From positions 1 to 55,631 of the forward strand of contig CAZIQY010000010.1 in the NCBI GenBank assembly GCA_964541605.1: a stretch of DNA of 55,631 nt. Direction: 5' to 3'. A model generated the notes under the pieces. The model was not told the DNA's origin. It saw nothing but the letters and a program-made list of their open reading frames with translations, and searched no databases. Made by a program: the position numbers and the translations under genes. Source of the DNA: CAZIQY01 sp964541605. GTDB lineage: Bacteria; Desulfobacterota; Syntrophia; Syntrophales; UBA2185. Positions 27,290 through 35,980 of the stretch are shown one piece after another; position 1 is the stretch's first letter; each line of letters opens with the position of its first letter.

Positions 27290-28279
27290 TTACGTTCTTT
27301 TTCTTTTACCACGATCGAGGTGATTATACGCCCGTATGACATCTTGCACAAGCGGATGTCTCACAACATCAATCTCTGAAAAATGAACAAATCCGATTCC
27401 GTCTATATTCATCAATATTTTTTCTGCCTCAATAAGGCCAGATACCTTTTCAGACGGGAGGTCGATTTGTGTTATATCTCCCGTAATCACGGCCTTGGAA
27501 CCAAAACCAAGTCTTGTTAAAAACATCTTCATTTGTTCTGATGTTGTGTTTTGGGCTTCGTCAAGAATAACGAAGGAATCATTTAATGTACGACCGCGCA
27601 TGAAAGCAAGGGGGGCGACTTCAATGACACCTTTGTGAATAAGGGAGGATGCCTTGTCAAAATCGATCATATCAAAAAGAGCATCGTAAAGAGGCCTGAG
27701 ATAGGGATTGACCTTTTCTGAAAGGTCTCCGGGCAGAAAACCCAGTTTTTCGCCTGCCTCTACAGCCGGTCTCGCAAGAACGATCCGGTTGACCTTCTTG
27801 TCAAGAAGCGCGGCTATGGCCATGGCCATAGCCAGATATGTCTTGCCGGTCCCGGCGGGGCCGATAGCGAAAACCATATCATAATTTCTGATTGAATCGA
27901 TATAGTGTTTTTGAACGATGCTTTTGGGTGTAATGATCCGTTTCTTTGACGAAATGAAGACAGTGTCTAAAAATATTTTTTCGAGATTAATGGTATTGTT
28001 GCTGGAGAGGATCCTGTGAGCATAATCTATGTCTGCGGGATATATTGGATATCCCTTTTCAAGAATAGCGTATAGTTGGATGATAAGATTCTGTATCAGG
28101 TCGACCGCTAACTGCTCTCCCTTGATGGATAGAAGGTTTCCACGCAAGGTGAGTTTGACGGATGCTAATTTTTCAATGAGTTTTATATTCCTGTCATGCT
28201 CTCCGAACAGGCTTCTTAAAATATTATTGTCTGCAAAACTGATCTCTCTGGCAGAGATACGATCATTTTTTTGTGTCAA
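27290..28279 (-). CDS. phoH: PhoH-like ATPase
   Basis: The 329-aa P-loop ATPase has Walker A GPAGTGKTYLA and Walker B SFVILDEAQNTT, the helicase-superfamily-1-like PhoH domain, with an N-terminal KH-like region. E. coli YbeZ, the ortholog, partners with YbeY in rRNA processing, in line with the downstream ybeY. The start is TTG 28279, 12 nt after GGAGG; no closer ATG precedes the conserved part. Confidence 0.92.
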   Translation of the reverse strand: MTQKNDRISAREISFADNNILRSLFGEHDRNIKLIEKLASVKLTLRGNLLSIKGEQLAVDLIQNLIIQLYAILEKGYPIYPADIDYAHRILSSNNTINLEKIFLDTVFISSKKRIITPKSIVQKHYIDSIRNYDMVFAIGPAGTGKTYLAMAMAIAALLDKKVNRIVLARPAVEAGEKLGFLPGDLSEKVNPYLRPLYDALFDMIDFDKASSLIHKGVIEVAPLAFMRGRTLNDSFVILDEAQNTTSEQMKMFLTRLGFGSKAVITGDITQIDLPSEKVSGLIEAEKILMNIDGIGFVHFSEIDVVRHPLVQDVIRAYNHLDRGKRKRT

Positions 28280-28366
28280 TGAGATTTATTTCCTCCAACC
28301 CATCCGGGGTTAGAAATAAAATTTCACAGCGATACTATCATTCAAAATAATTCGTTGCAACAGCTT

Positions 28367-29623
28367 TTACCTCGAAGCCCCTTGCCTCTGGAGCAATAAA
28401 TGCGCAAACACCTTCGCGTTTCCAATCATGTTGTCTATAGTACAGTTCTCATCCGGCTGGTGTGCCATATGTGTAACCCTTGACCATACAGCTGCAGGAT
28501 AATCGTGCATTCGGAAGATACCGGCGACAGTACCGGCCCCAATGCCCTGAGGTGTGGCTTCGATATGATAGACATCCCTGATGGCCTGCTGAAGTGCAAG
28601 GACAACCGGGGCGTCGTGAGGTGTTGGTGGCGGCGCCTGAACCTTCTGAACAGAATTGATTTCAATAGAGACACCAAAGGTTCTTTCTATTTCATCTGCC
28701 ATATCTCTAATTTCACACATAACATTCGATAGCGGATATTCCGGAAGTACTCTGCAGTCCATGTAAAAAACATCTTCTCCCGGTATTGTATTAATATTGG
28801 GAATGTTTGTCTCTTTTTTCGTGGGCTGGAAAGTGCTTACGGGCGGGTCAAAAAAAGAATTCACGGCATTAAAAACATGATGCAGATCATTGAGCTTGAC
28901 CACAAGATGTGATGCCGCCTGAAAGGCATTATTTCCAAGATCTGGCATGCTTGCATGACACTGTTTTCCTGTGGTTTTAAATTGAAGCCAGAAAATGCTT
29001 TTCTCTACAATTTCGATAAGCGTTCCGTCTGCATTTCCCAGATCAGGGACCAGAATGATATCTGTTTTACGGAAAGGGTTTTCCCCGTGGTTTATAAGAT
29101 ACGATAATCCGAATCGGCTGGAAGTCTCTTCATCGGAAACAAAAGCGAGCCCTATGGATGTCTCCGGTACCATCCCTTCATCTAAAAAGGCTTTTGCAGT
29201 AAATATGGATGCCACCATATCCTGTTGATTGTCTTCTGTTCCCCTGCCATAGATTCTGCCGTTTTTTACATAGCCTTTAAAAGGATTTTCACTCCAGAGG
29301 CCAGCGTCTCCGGGAGGAACAATGTCCATATGCGTCAGGAACCATGTTGTTTTTTCCATGTTCTTGCCCGGTATTTTAAAAATGAGGTTAGGACGAATAC
29401 CTGAAGAAACCCTTTCATCAGGAGCGTGAAGTTCAATTGGATCTGGGAAATTCATCTGTTTCAGGCAGGATGAAAGGTATCTCGCTTTTTCGAATTCACC
29501 GTCGCCGCCATTGTCCGGCGATATGGCCGGGATAGCAGTGAGGGCGATCTGCATGTCTATCATATCATCTTTGAAAGCATCGACTCTTCGGGTAATGCTG
29601 TCAAACCCCTTCTTGTCAATCAC
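28367..29623 (-). CDS. M20-family metallopeptidase
   Basis: The 418-aa cytoplasmic dipeptidase/deacylase-type enzyme has di-zinc ligands visible in LTHMDIVPPGD, GRGTEDNQQD, SDEETSSR and the C-terminal MAHQPDE. A dimerisation lid domain lies between about residues 190 and 330 (CHASMPDLGNNAF). The substrate is probably a small peptide or N-acyl amino acid. GTG 29623 overlaps the stop of the upstream M16 gene (GTGA), so it belongs to the same operon and may degrade peptides released by those proteases. Confidence 0.88.
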   Translation of the reverse strand: MIDKKGFDSITRRVDAFKDDMIDMQIALTAIPAISPDNGGDGEFEKARYLSSCLKQMNFPDPIELHAPDERVSSGIRPNLIFKIPGKNMEKTTWFLTHMDIVPPGDAGLWSENPFKGYVKNGRIYGRGTEDNQQDMVASIFTAKAFLDEGMVPETSIGLAFVSDEETSSRFGLSYLINHGENPFRKTDIILVPDLGNADGTLIEIVEKSIFWLQFKTTGKQCHASMPDLGNNAFQAASHLVVKLNDLHHVFNAVNSFFDPPVSTFQPTKKETNIPNINTIPGEDVFYMDCRVLPEYPLSNVMCEIRDMADEIERTFGVSIEINSVQKVQAPPPTPHDAPVVLALQQAIRDVYHIEATPQGIGAGTVAGIFRMHDYPAAVWSRVTHMAHQPDENCTIDNMIGNAKVFAHLLLQRQGASR

Positions 29624-31044
29624 AGAGTACCCCCAATTTTATGAATGTCACCGAATGCTGATTTTAAAGACTGATAAATCTTTTCATTTCCAAGTACAAG
29701 CACGACAGCGTTATCAAAAGAAAGATACCGCTCGGCAACATTTCTGACATCATCGGCGCCAACTTTCGTGATGTTGTCTCTATATGTCACCAGATAATCG
29801 TCAGGTAATTTTTCATATTCGTTCATCATTTGCTGACTCGCAATCTGACGCGCCGAAAGAAAAGAAAAAACAAAACTGCTGTTGATGGCTTTTTTTGCCC
29901 AGTCAAGCTCAGATTCGCTGATTGGTTTGACTCTGATATCATCAATGATTGTTCGAATCAGAGAAAGGACGGTTGAGGTTGAGTCTGATCCCGTTATTGC
30001 GTAGGCTCCAAATATACCGTAATCTGTTTTCCCCCTGTAAAAACTGCCGGTACTGTATGCAAGGCCGCGATTGCTTCTTATCTCCTGAAAAATACGGGAT
30101 CGAAATCCGCCACTGCCAAGAATAAAATCGAGAACTTCAAAAGCATAGGCATCCGTGTTTTTTTTGGCAGGTGCAAAATTTCCGTGGATGATAACGGATT
30201 GAGGAACGTCCTTTGACAGGAAATAGATGCGACCTGTCTGTTTTTCGGGAACGGGAACAATATGCTTCTCCGTAACTGAAGCCTTCCAGGTTCCGAAATA
30301 TTGATTGATCTTGTGAATAGCGTCTTCTCTGGTTATATCTCCGGTGACCGTCATCATGACATTCACCGGATAAAAAAAACGTCGATGGAACATTATAAGA
30401 TCGTCACGCTGGATATTATCAACGGATGCCATGTTCGGCAACCGCCCTCTTGGATTGTTCAGATACATGAGACGGTTGAATTCTCTGAATGCAAGCTTCT
30501 GGGGGTCATCGGCTATCCTTCTAAGTTCCTCTATTTTATGAGCTTTTGAAAGAAAAAGCTTTTCTTTTTCAAATGCGGGATATCGCAGAATGTCTGATAA
30601 AATCTTAAGTCCCGTATCCACGTCCTTTTTCATAACCGAAAGATTGAGTGTTCCGTGGTCACGATTGATAGATACGGTCAGTGAGGCAGCGATGAATTCC
30701 AGTGCTTCATCAATATAATCTCCGGGAAGAGAAGACGTACCACCGGTTCTCATCACCTCACCGGTCAATTCGGCGAGTCCTTCTTTCCCGGGAGGATCGT
30801 AAACAGAACCAGTCCTGCCAACAACAGAGATATTTACAAGAGGGATCTCATGGTCTTCGAGAACATGCAGGATTATCCCGTTTTCAAGGACAAGTCTTTG
30901 TGCCCTCGGAGGCGAAAACCTTAAAGTCGAATGCGGCAGTTGGTCAGGATTGCTGAACAGTGATACGGAACCGGTAAACATGGATGAGCAAGAAACTGTG
31001 ATGAGCAATGAAAGCAAAATAAAGATATGATAACATCTCTTCAT
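29620..31044 (-). CDS. M16-family protein without the HXXEH zinc motif (lipoprotein)
   Basis: The 474-aa protein has a lipoprotein signal ending LLITVSC. The M16 fold is clear (RLVLENGIILHVLEDHEIP; GLAELTGEVMRTGG; a second domain with SRIFQEIRSNRGLAYSTG), but the catalytic HXXEH is replaced by ELTGE, so it is presumably the non-catalytic or substrate-binding half of a heterodimer with the M16 gene 13 bp upstream. The RGLAYS motif, conserved in the partner half, is kept. Confidence 0.88.
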   Translation of the reverse strand: MKRCYHIFILLSLLITVSCSSMFTGSVSLFSNPDQLPHSTLRFSPPRAQRLVLENGIILHVLEDHEIPLVNISVVGRTGSVYDPPGKEGLAELTGEVMRTGGTSSLPGDYIDEALEFIAASLTVSINRDHGTLNLSVMKKDVDTGLKILSDILRYPAFEKEKLFLSKAHKIEELRRIADDPQKLAFREFNRLMYLNNPRGRLPNMASVDNIQRDDLIMFHRRFFYPVNVMMTVTGDITREDAIHKINQYFGTWKASVTEKHIVPVPEKQTGRIYFLSKDVPQSVIIHGNFAPAKKNTDAYAFEVLDFILGSGGFRSRIFQEIRSNRGLAYSTGSFYRGKTDYGIFGAYAITGSDSTSTVLSLIRTIIDDIRVKPISESELDWAKKAINSSFVFSFLSARQIASQQMMNEYEKLPDDYLVTYRDNITKVGADDVRNVAERYLSFDNAVVLVLGNEKIYQSLKSAFGDIHKIGGTL

Positions 31045-31057
31045 GGAATTCAGGCCT

Positions 31058-32599
31058 TTATTTTTTTTTAACGAGAAGTGCGACTGTCCTGTTATCAGAT
31101 GTCAGATATTTACGGGCTACACGGATAATGTCTGCTGATGTTATTTTTTCAATCTCATGGATATGATTAGTAATGTATCTGTAGTCTCCCAATAGAGCTT
31201 CAAAATAAGAGAGGGTGCTGGCAAGCCCTGCATTTGAGTCAAGATCCCTGATGAAATCAGACTTCAATTGATTTTTAATCTTTTCCAATTCCCTATCCGA
31301 AACGGGCTCTTTCTTCAGTCTTTCAATTTCTGAATAGATCAAGGCTTCCAGCTCGACATTGGTGTGGGGGTGACGTGGTGCACCATATATCGTAAACAGA
31401 TTTGCAAATCTTGAACCCGGCATTCCATTGGCGGTCTGGATGCTGTCCGCGACGCCCTTTTCAGAGACAAGGGTTTTATAAAGTCTCGATGTTCTGCCTC
31501 TCGATAGAAGGGATTCGATAACGTCGAACACATAATCATCGAATGCAGGCATGTTTGGTTTGTGATATCCGATTACCATCTGAGGACTGGCGTCATGGGT
31601 TACCTCTATTCGTTTTTCACCTGTCTGTGGGGGTTCTTTGGTTATGTGGCGAAGGGCTATATTCTGACGGGGTATAATGCCAAAGTATTTTTTAATAGTA
31701 TCAAATGTCGCCGCCGGGTCAATGTCACCCACCACGGCAATGACAGTATTATTCGGGGCGTGGTAGGTTCTGAAGAAATGTTCCGTATCATCCATGTTAA
31801 GGAAACGTATGTCTGATGGCCAACCGATTATAGGATGTCTGTATGGATGGGCTATAAAGGCTGTTGAAAAAAAATGTTCGAATAACTTCCCTCGAGGATT
31901 CGAATCAATCCTCTGTTTTCTTTCCTCCAGAATCACATTCCGTTCAGAATAAAATTCTCGGAAAACAGGGTTTTGCATCCGGTCAGCTTCTATTCTTGCC
32001 CAGATTTCAATCCTGTTCGAGGGAAGGCTGACATGATAGGTGGTTAGATCATGCCCGGTGGATGCATTCACATCGACGGCGCCATTTTCGGTATAAATTC
32101 TATCTATTTCGTTTTCAACCATCCACTTTTTGTGATCCCTGGTTAGCTCTTCCATTCGTTTCGTCAGAAGCGTTATCAGCTTTCTATCTGCTTTTTCCTC
32201 CTTCATCATTTCGAGATCGAGCAGGTTACCCGTCTCAGCGATTTTTCTGAGGACTTTTACCTCTTCTGAAAAATTTCTTGTTCCGACTGTCTTAGTTCCC
32301 TTGAAAAGCATATGCTCCAGAAGATGGGCGATTCCGGATTTCCCATTTTCCTCATCAACGGCGCCTACCCGGTGCCTGATGTAAAAAGAAACCGTGGGAC
32401 TTATATGTCTCTCAAGCATAAGGATCCTCAGGCCGTTTTCAAGTGAAAATGACAGGACTTTTTTCTCAAGATCGTATGCTAAAGCGCTTGGTGGAGCAAC
32501 AAACAAAAACAACACGAACGCGAAAACAATCAAAGAGAGTGTCTCTACTTTCTTATTGATAATGGTTGTGTATGATAAAAGTGAGAAAATACGATTCAT
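31058..32599 (-). CDS. M16-family zinc protease, catalytic subunit
   Basis: The 513-aa exported protein has a signal segment (IVFAFVLFLFVAPPSALA). The inverted zinc motif HLLEHMLFKGT (HXXEH) is intact, with the downstream Glu region NASTGHDLTTYH. It should cleave peptides in the periplasm together with the HXXEH-less partner encoded next. This paired arrangement is known in bacterial M16B proteases. Its ATG overlaps the stop of the small membrane gene (ATGA). Confidence 0.92.
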   Translation of the reverse strand: MNRIFSLLSYTTIINKKVETLSLIVFAFVLFLFVAPPSALAYDLEKKVLSFSLENGLRILMLERHISPTVSFYIRHRVGAVDEENGKSGIAHLLEHMLFKGTKTVGTRNFSEEVKVLRKIAETGNLLDLEMMKEEKADRKLITLLTKRMEELTRDHKKWMVENEIDRIYTENGAVDVNASTGHDLTTYHVSLPSNRIEIWARIEADRMQNPVFREFYSERNVILEERKQRIDSNPRGKLFEHFFSTAFIAHPYRHPIIGWPSDIRFLNMDDTEHFFRTYHAPNNTVIAVVGDIDPAATFDTIKKYFGIIPRQNIALRHITKEPPQTGEKRIEVTHDASPQMVIGYHKPNMPAFDDYVFDVIESLLSRGRTSRLYKTLVSEKGVADSIQTANGMPGSRFANLFTIYGAPRHPHTNVELEALIYSEIERLKKEPVSDRELEKIKNQLKSDFIRDLDSNAGLASTLSYFEALLGDYRYITNHIHEIEKITSADIIRVARKYLTSDNRTVALLVKKK

Positions 32600-32832
32600 T
32601 GATGATTAGTTGCTTTAAAAAAGGTATGTATCCGGAGGATGAGATAGATGATTCCAACAAGGCTGATCAAAATGATCAGGCTTGATGAGAAGAAATACAT
32701 GATAAACTCCATAGGATTATTCAGGGTGTATGCGCCCATGAGGGTTTCAACGCCAAATATTAAAAAAAACAAAGATAAAATTCCAATAAATCCATTTTTC
32801 CCCCACCAAAAACACGAACCCATCTGATCCAT
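32596..32832 (-). CDS. Small membrane protein with two predicted helices
   Basis: About 78 aa with two hydrophobic segments (IGILSLFFLIFGVETLM and MYFFSSSLIILISLVGIIYL) and a short basic C-terminus. The open frame extends to 32907 inside the MORN gene, but ATG 32832 begins just after that gene's stop and keeps both helices. Function unknown. It is translationally coupled to the M16 protease genes by ATGA. Confidence 0.65.
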   Translation of the reverse strand: MDQMGSCFWWGKNGFIGILSLFFLIFGVETLMGAYTLNNPMEFIMYFFSSSLIILISLVGIIYLILRIHTFFKATNHQ

Positions 32833-32845
32833 CTGTATGGATGCC

Positions 32846-33373
32846 TTATTTAAAAATGACTTTAAAGGTACCGTCACCGGTCTGTTCAACATTTTCTGTT
32901 CTGCCATCAGGCCATATCATGGTTCCACGTCCATCAAGACGGTTATTCTTAAATTGCCCCGATAATTTTTTTCCGTCGGGAAAGGTTAAAATCCCCTGAC
33001 CATTACGGTTATCGTCCAGGAATTGACCTTCATATCTTGAGCCGTCAGCGTACCAGTATGAACCATAACCGTTTCGCTGACCGTTTAAGAAATTCCCATC
33101 ATATTTTTCACCTCCAGGAGAGGTAAAGGTTCCCTGTCCGTTGAACAGACTTTCTTTGAACTGTCCCGTATATGTTGTGCCGTCGGGATACGTATACGTG
33201 CCTTCGCCCTCCCGTTTGCCGCCTGTATGGTTTCCTTGATATTTTGAGCCGTCAATATGAACGTAGGTTCCAATACCGTCTGCACAATCTCCATCGATGC
33301 AATCAGCATACAGGGGGTTACAGGCGATAAGAATCACACATAACATCAGGCAAATGAACTTCATTGACACCAT
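32846..33373 (-). CDS. Exported MORN-repeat protein
   Basis: The 175-aa product has a signal peptide (ICLMLCVILIACNPLYA) and then about six MORN repeats with the YxGxFxxGxxxGxGTxxxPDG pattern (for example YTGQFKESLFNGQGTF, YEGQFLDDNRNGQGIL). MORN repeats form an extended beta-ladder used in protein or lipid binding. It may be a periplasmic or surface structural protein. A Cys in IACNP gives a weak lipobox alternative. Confidence 0.85.
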   Translation of the reverse strand: MVSMKFICLMLCVILIACNPLYADCIDGDCADGIGTYVHIDGSKYQGNHTGGKREGEGTYTYPDGTTYTGQFKESLFNGQGTFTSPGGEKYDGNFLNGQRNGYGSYWYADGSRYEGQFLDDNRNGQGILTFPDGKKLSGQFKNNRLDGRGTMIWPDGRTENVEQTGDGTFKVIFK

Positions 33374-33394
33374 CCATCAATCATATAGTTTCAT

Positions 33395-34741
33395 TTAAGC
33401 ATTTCTCGTCAATAATTTCAACTCCTGATACATGGGAAACGTCAGTTTTTCCCACTGACATGGAAGGAGAGAATTGTTATGAAAAAGCGGTTCTCCCGAA
33501 ATATCATAAGAAGATGCCGCAACGGAAGCTTCCCAAAGATCTGTTCCGGGTATGGGAGAGTATTCGGTTATCATCGGTCTTGCGCCACATGCCTTGACAT
33601 ATTCAATGCTTTCAATGACCTCTTCGGCTTCCTGTCCAGGCAGACCGCAGAGGAGATAAATGCCTATATCCCGGGATTGATACCCTGCACGCTTGAGATG
33701 CATTACGGCCTCTTTTAAATGTTCATTGGTGACCTTCCCGCCTGTAGCCATTTGAATTTTTATATTTGACGTCTCGAAACCAAAACGAATCGTTTTAAAT
33801 CCCGCCTGAAACATCAGTTCGCTCAGCAGCTCCGAGATGTCACGCAGATGAAGACCGTTTGGGCAATGAAATTGACAAAGCAATTGCCGTCTAATGATTT
33901 CCTGCATCATTGGAATAGCCAATTCTTCCGGGTCAACAAGCAAGGCGTCGTCATAGAAAGAGAAGTTCGCTATACCTAAATGCTTGTTCCAATGGGATAC
34001 CTCATCGACAACCCTGATGGGGTCCCTCCTGCTGAATCTCTCAGAGAGCAGGTGAGCGGCACAGTAGGCACACCGGAAAGGGCAACCCTGTGACGTAAGG
34101 ACAGGAACCTGATCTGTAAAAGGAAGCAGGTCGAAGGCAGGGAAGGGGTATGAATCGAGATTGTAAGGATCGGGAATATCGGACAACTCATGCCCGAGAA
34201 ATGATTTCAGTATCGCAGACATTATTTTTTCATCTTTACCGGCTATTGTAACATCTGCACCCGACAATCCGGCGTGCTCTGTACACAGGGTGACGTAATT
34301 TCCCCCGAGAACAACGGGGATATCCGGAAATACAAGCTTGACGAGACGAATCGTCTCAAATACACCCGGGTACCAGTACGTCATCATGGATGTTATGAAA
34401 ACCAGATCGGGTTTCTGATGCTTCTCAAGGTCGTCCATAAAAATTCGCGGCGTAATTCCGTAACGCTTATAATGTCGTGGGATGTCTTTCAGGGGATAGG
34501 GTTTGGGAATGATTTGCGATGGAAACTTGCCACGGCCGGAATATCGTTTCCCGGGCATTACGATGTGAGGATCATCGTACAATTCCGGGTAGGCGGGATC
34601 CAGGCAGTCCAGAAGACGAACGTCGTATCCATTTATCCGAAGTATACTGGCAATATAGAGAAGCCCTATTGGTTTTATCCAGAAGTCATAGGCGGCAAAA
34701 TCGTATATCCATGGATTGATCAGAAGAATGTTTCTTTTCAT
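33395..34741 (-). CDS. B12-binding-type radical SAM protein
   Basis: The protein is about 448 aa from ATG 34741 (MKRNILLINP); the longer frame from 34771 adds only ten non-conserved residues. The N-terminal part resembles a cobalamin-binding domain (GLLYIASILRINGYDVRLLD). The radical SAM motif is CPFRCAYC (CX3CX2C). A TIRFGFETSN SAM-binding strand follows. The class includes methyltransferases and methylthiotransferases with many substrates; none can be assigned. It lies upstream of the MORN gene with a 21-bp gap. Confidence 0.85.
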   Translation of the reverse strand: MKRNILLINPWIYDFAAYDFWIKPIGLLYIASILRINGYDVRLLDCLDPAYPELYDDPHIVMPGKRYSGRGKFPSQIIPKPYPLKDIPRHYKRYGITPRIFMDDLEKHQKPDLVFITSMMTYWYPGVFETIRLVKLVFPDIPVVLGGNYVTLCTEHAGLSGADVTIAGKDEKIMSAILKSFLGHELSDIPDPYNLDSYPFPAFDLLPFTDQVPVLTSQGCPFRCAYCAAHLLSERFSRRDPIRVVDEVSHWNKHLGIANFSFYDDALLVDPEELAIPMMQEIIRRQLLCQFHCPNGLHLRDISELLSELMFQAGFKTIRFGFETSNIKIQMATGGKVTNEHLKEAVMHLKRAGYQSRDIGIYLLCGLPGQEAEEVIESIEYVKACGARPMITEYSPIPGTDLWEASVAASSYDISGEPLFHNNSLLPCQWEKLTFPMYQELKLLTRNA

Positions 34742-34925
34742 AAAAGCTCTTTTATCACAACAACTTGCCATCTACAATGATTATATGCATTTAAAAAATC
34801 AAGCGCTCCTGTCATGAGAAAAGACTTGAAGGAGGACATGTTTACTGCTAACATGCCACCCGTTTCTGTCAGTCCCTCACAGGCGGGAATTCAGGAAGTC
34901 TCTGATAATCAGGAATTTCTGATTT

Positions 34926-34954
34926 TTGAGTAAACACAAGATTGTTGATATGAT
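34926..34954 (+). promoter_or_regulatory. Promoter for the dtd-guaB-dnaE operon
   Basis: TTGAGT (34926-34931) and TATGAT (34949-34954) with 17-bp spacing give a good sigma70 match, 38 bp before dtd. No other promoter is obvious in the 220-bp region after the divergent radical SAM gene. Confidence 0.55.
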
Positions 34955-34991
34955 AAAAATTTTCAAAGGTCTCAGACAGTAAGGACGGAAA

Positions 34992-35441
34992 ATGCGCGCT
35001 GTTGTTCAGAGAGTGGACAGTGCCAAAGTCAGTGTGGATGAACGCATCGTATCCGTAATAGGAAGAGGCATACTGACCTTTTTGGGTATAGCGAAAGGAG
35101 ATGAAAAAAAGGACGCCGATTATCTCCTCGAGAAAGTGATGAATCTCAGGATCTTCGAAGACAAAGAAGGAAAAATGAACCTGTCTCTGCTTGATGTTTC
35201 CGGAGAGATGCTTGTTGTTTCACAGTTTACACTGTTGGGTGATTGCCGAAAGGGGAGGAGGCCTTCCTTTGTACGTGCCGAAGATCCGAGTGAAGCCAGG
35301 ATTCTATATGAATACTTTCTCTTTCAGGGAAGGGAAAAAATGCAGCGCGTTTATGGAGGTGAATTTCAGGCCATGATGAAGATTGACATGGTCAACGACG
35401 GTCCCGTGACGATGCTTCTTGATAGCAGAAAGATATTTTGA
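34992..35441 (+). CDS. dtd: D-aminoacyl-tRNA deacylase
   Basis: The 149-aa homodimeric proofreading enzyme hydrolyses D-aminoacyl-tRNAs and glycyl-tRNA-Ala. Both active-site motifs are present: SQFTLLGDCRKGRRPSF and the cross-dimer NDGPVTM near the C-terminus. It is the first gene after the promoter, and its TGA overlaps the next ATG (TGATG). Confidence 0.97.
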   Translation: MRAVVQRVDSAKVSVDERIVSVIGRGILTFLGIAKGDEKKDADYLLEKVMNLRIFEDKEGKMNLSLLDVSGEMLVVSQFTLLGDCRKGRRPSFVRAEDPSEARILYEYFLFQGREKMQRVYGGEFQAMMKIDMVNDGPVTMLLDSRKIF

Positions 35442-35899
35442 TGGTTGAAACGGCCACACGTCAAATCAGAATCGACAAGGACGGTGTCTGGTATTACGGA
35501 GACGAAGAGATATTCAGAAAAGAAATAGTCCTTTTCTTCTACCAAAACCTGACGCGGGATCAAGCGGGAAGGTACCTGATTGAACTGAATGATGAAAGAT
35601 GTTACATCGAAGTAGACGACACCCCTTATATCGTCAAATCCGTATATCGAAAACGGTTGGAAACTGACAACAGGGATATGATTTGCCTCAGCCTGTCCGA
35701 CGGAACCGTTGAGCAGCTGGATCCCGGCACTCTCTGTGTTGGGAAAGATAATGTCCTTTATTGTATCATCAAAAAAGGTTCATTCAAGGCGCGATTTTCA
35801 AGAGCGGCTTATTATCAGATTGCCGATTATATTGAACACGACAAAAAAAATGACGCATATTCTATTTCCCTGAACGGACAATCCTTCTATATCAAATAA
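35441..35899 (+). CDS. DUF1285-like conserved protein
   Basis: The 152-aa cytoplasmic beta-rich protein begins IRIDKDGVWYYGDEEIFRK and continues YLIELNDERCYIEVDDTPYI, the pattern of DUF1285. No biochemical function is known to me. Translation is coupled to dtd through TGATG. An 81-bp gap with a weak GAGCT/AGCTC hairpin follows before guaB. Confidence 0.7.
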   Translation: MVETATRQIRIDKDGVWYYGDEEIFRKEIVLFFYQNLTRDQAGRYLIELNDERCYIEVDDTPYIVKSVYRKRLETDNRDMICLSLSDGTVEQLDPGTLCVGKDNVLYCIIKKGSFKARFSRAAYYQIADYIEHDKKNDAYSISLNGQSFYIK

Positions 35900-35980
35900 G
35901 AGCTTTGTGAATTGTAGCTCCCAATTTTAGAAGCTTATCATTTGGTGTCAGCTTACAAAAAAATGAAATGGAGGTATACG

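Noticed and set aside
34814..34933. 39-codon ORF upstream of dtd
   Set aside because: It runs into the proposed dtd promoter, its ribosome site spacing is poor, and its sequence resembles no known small protein.
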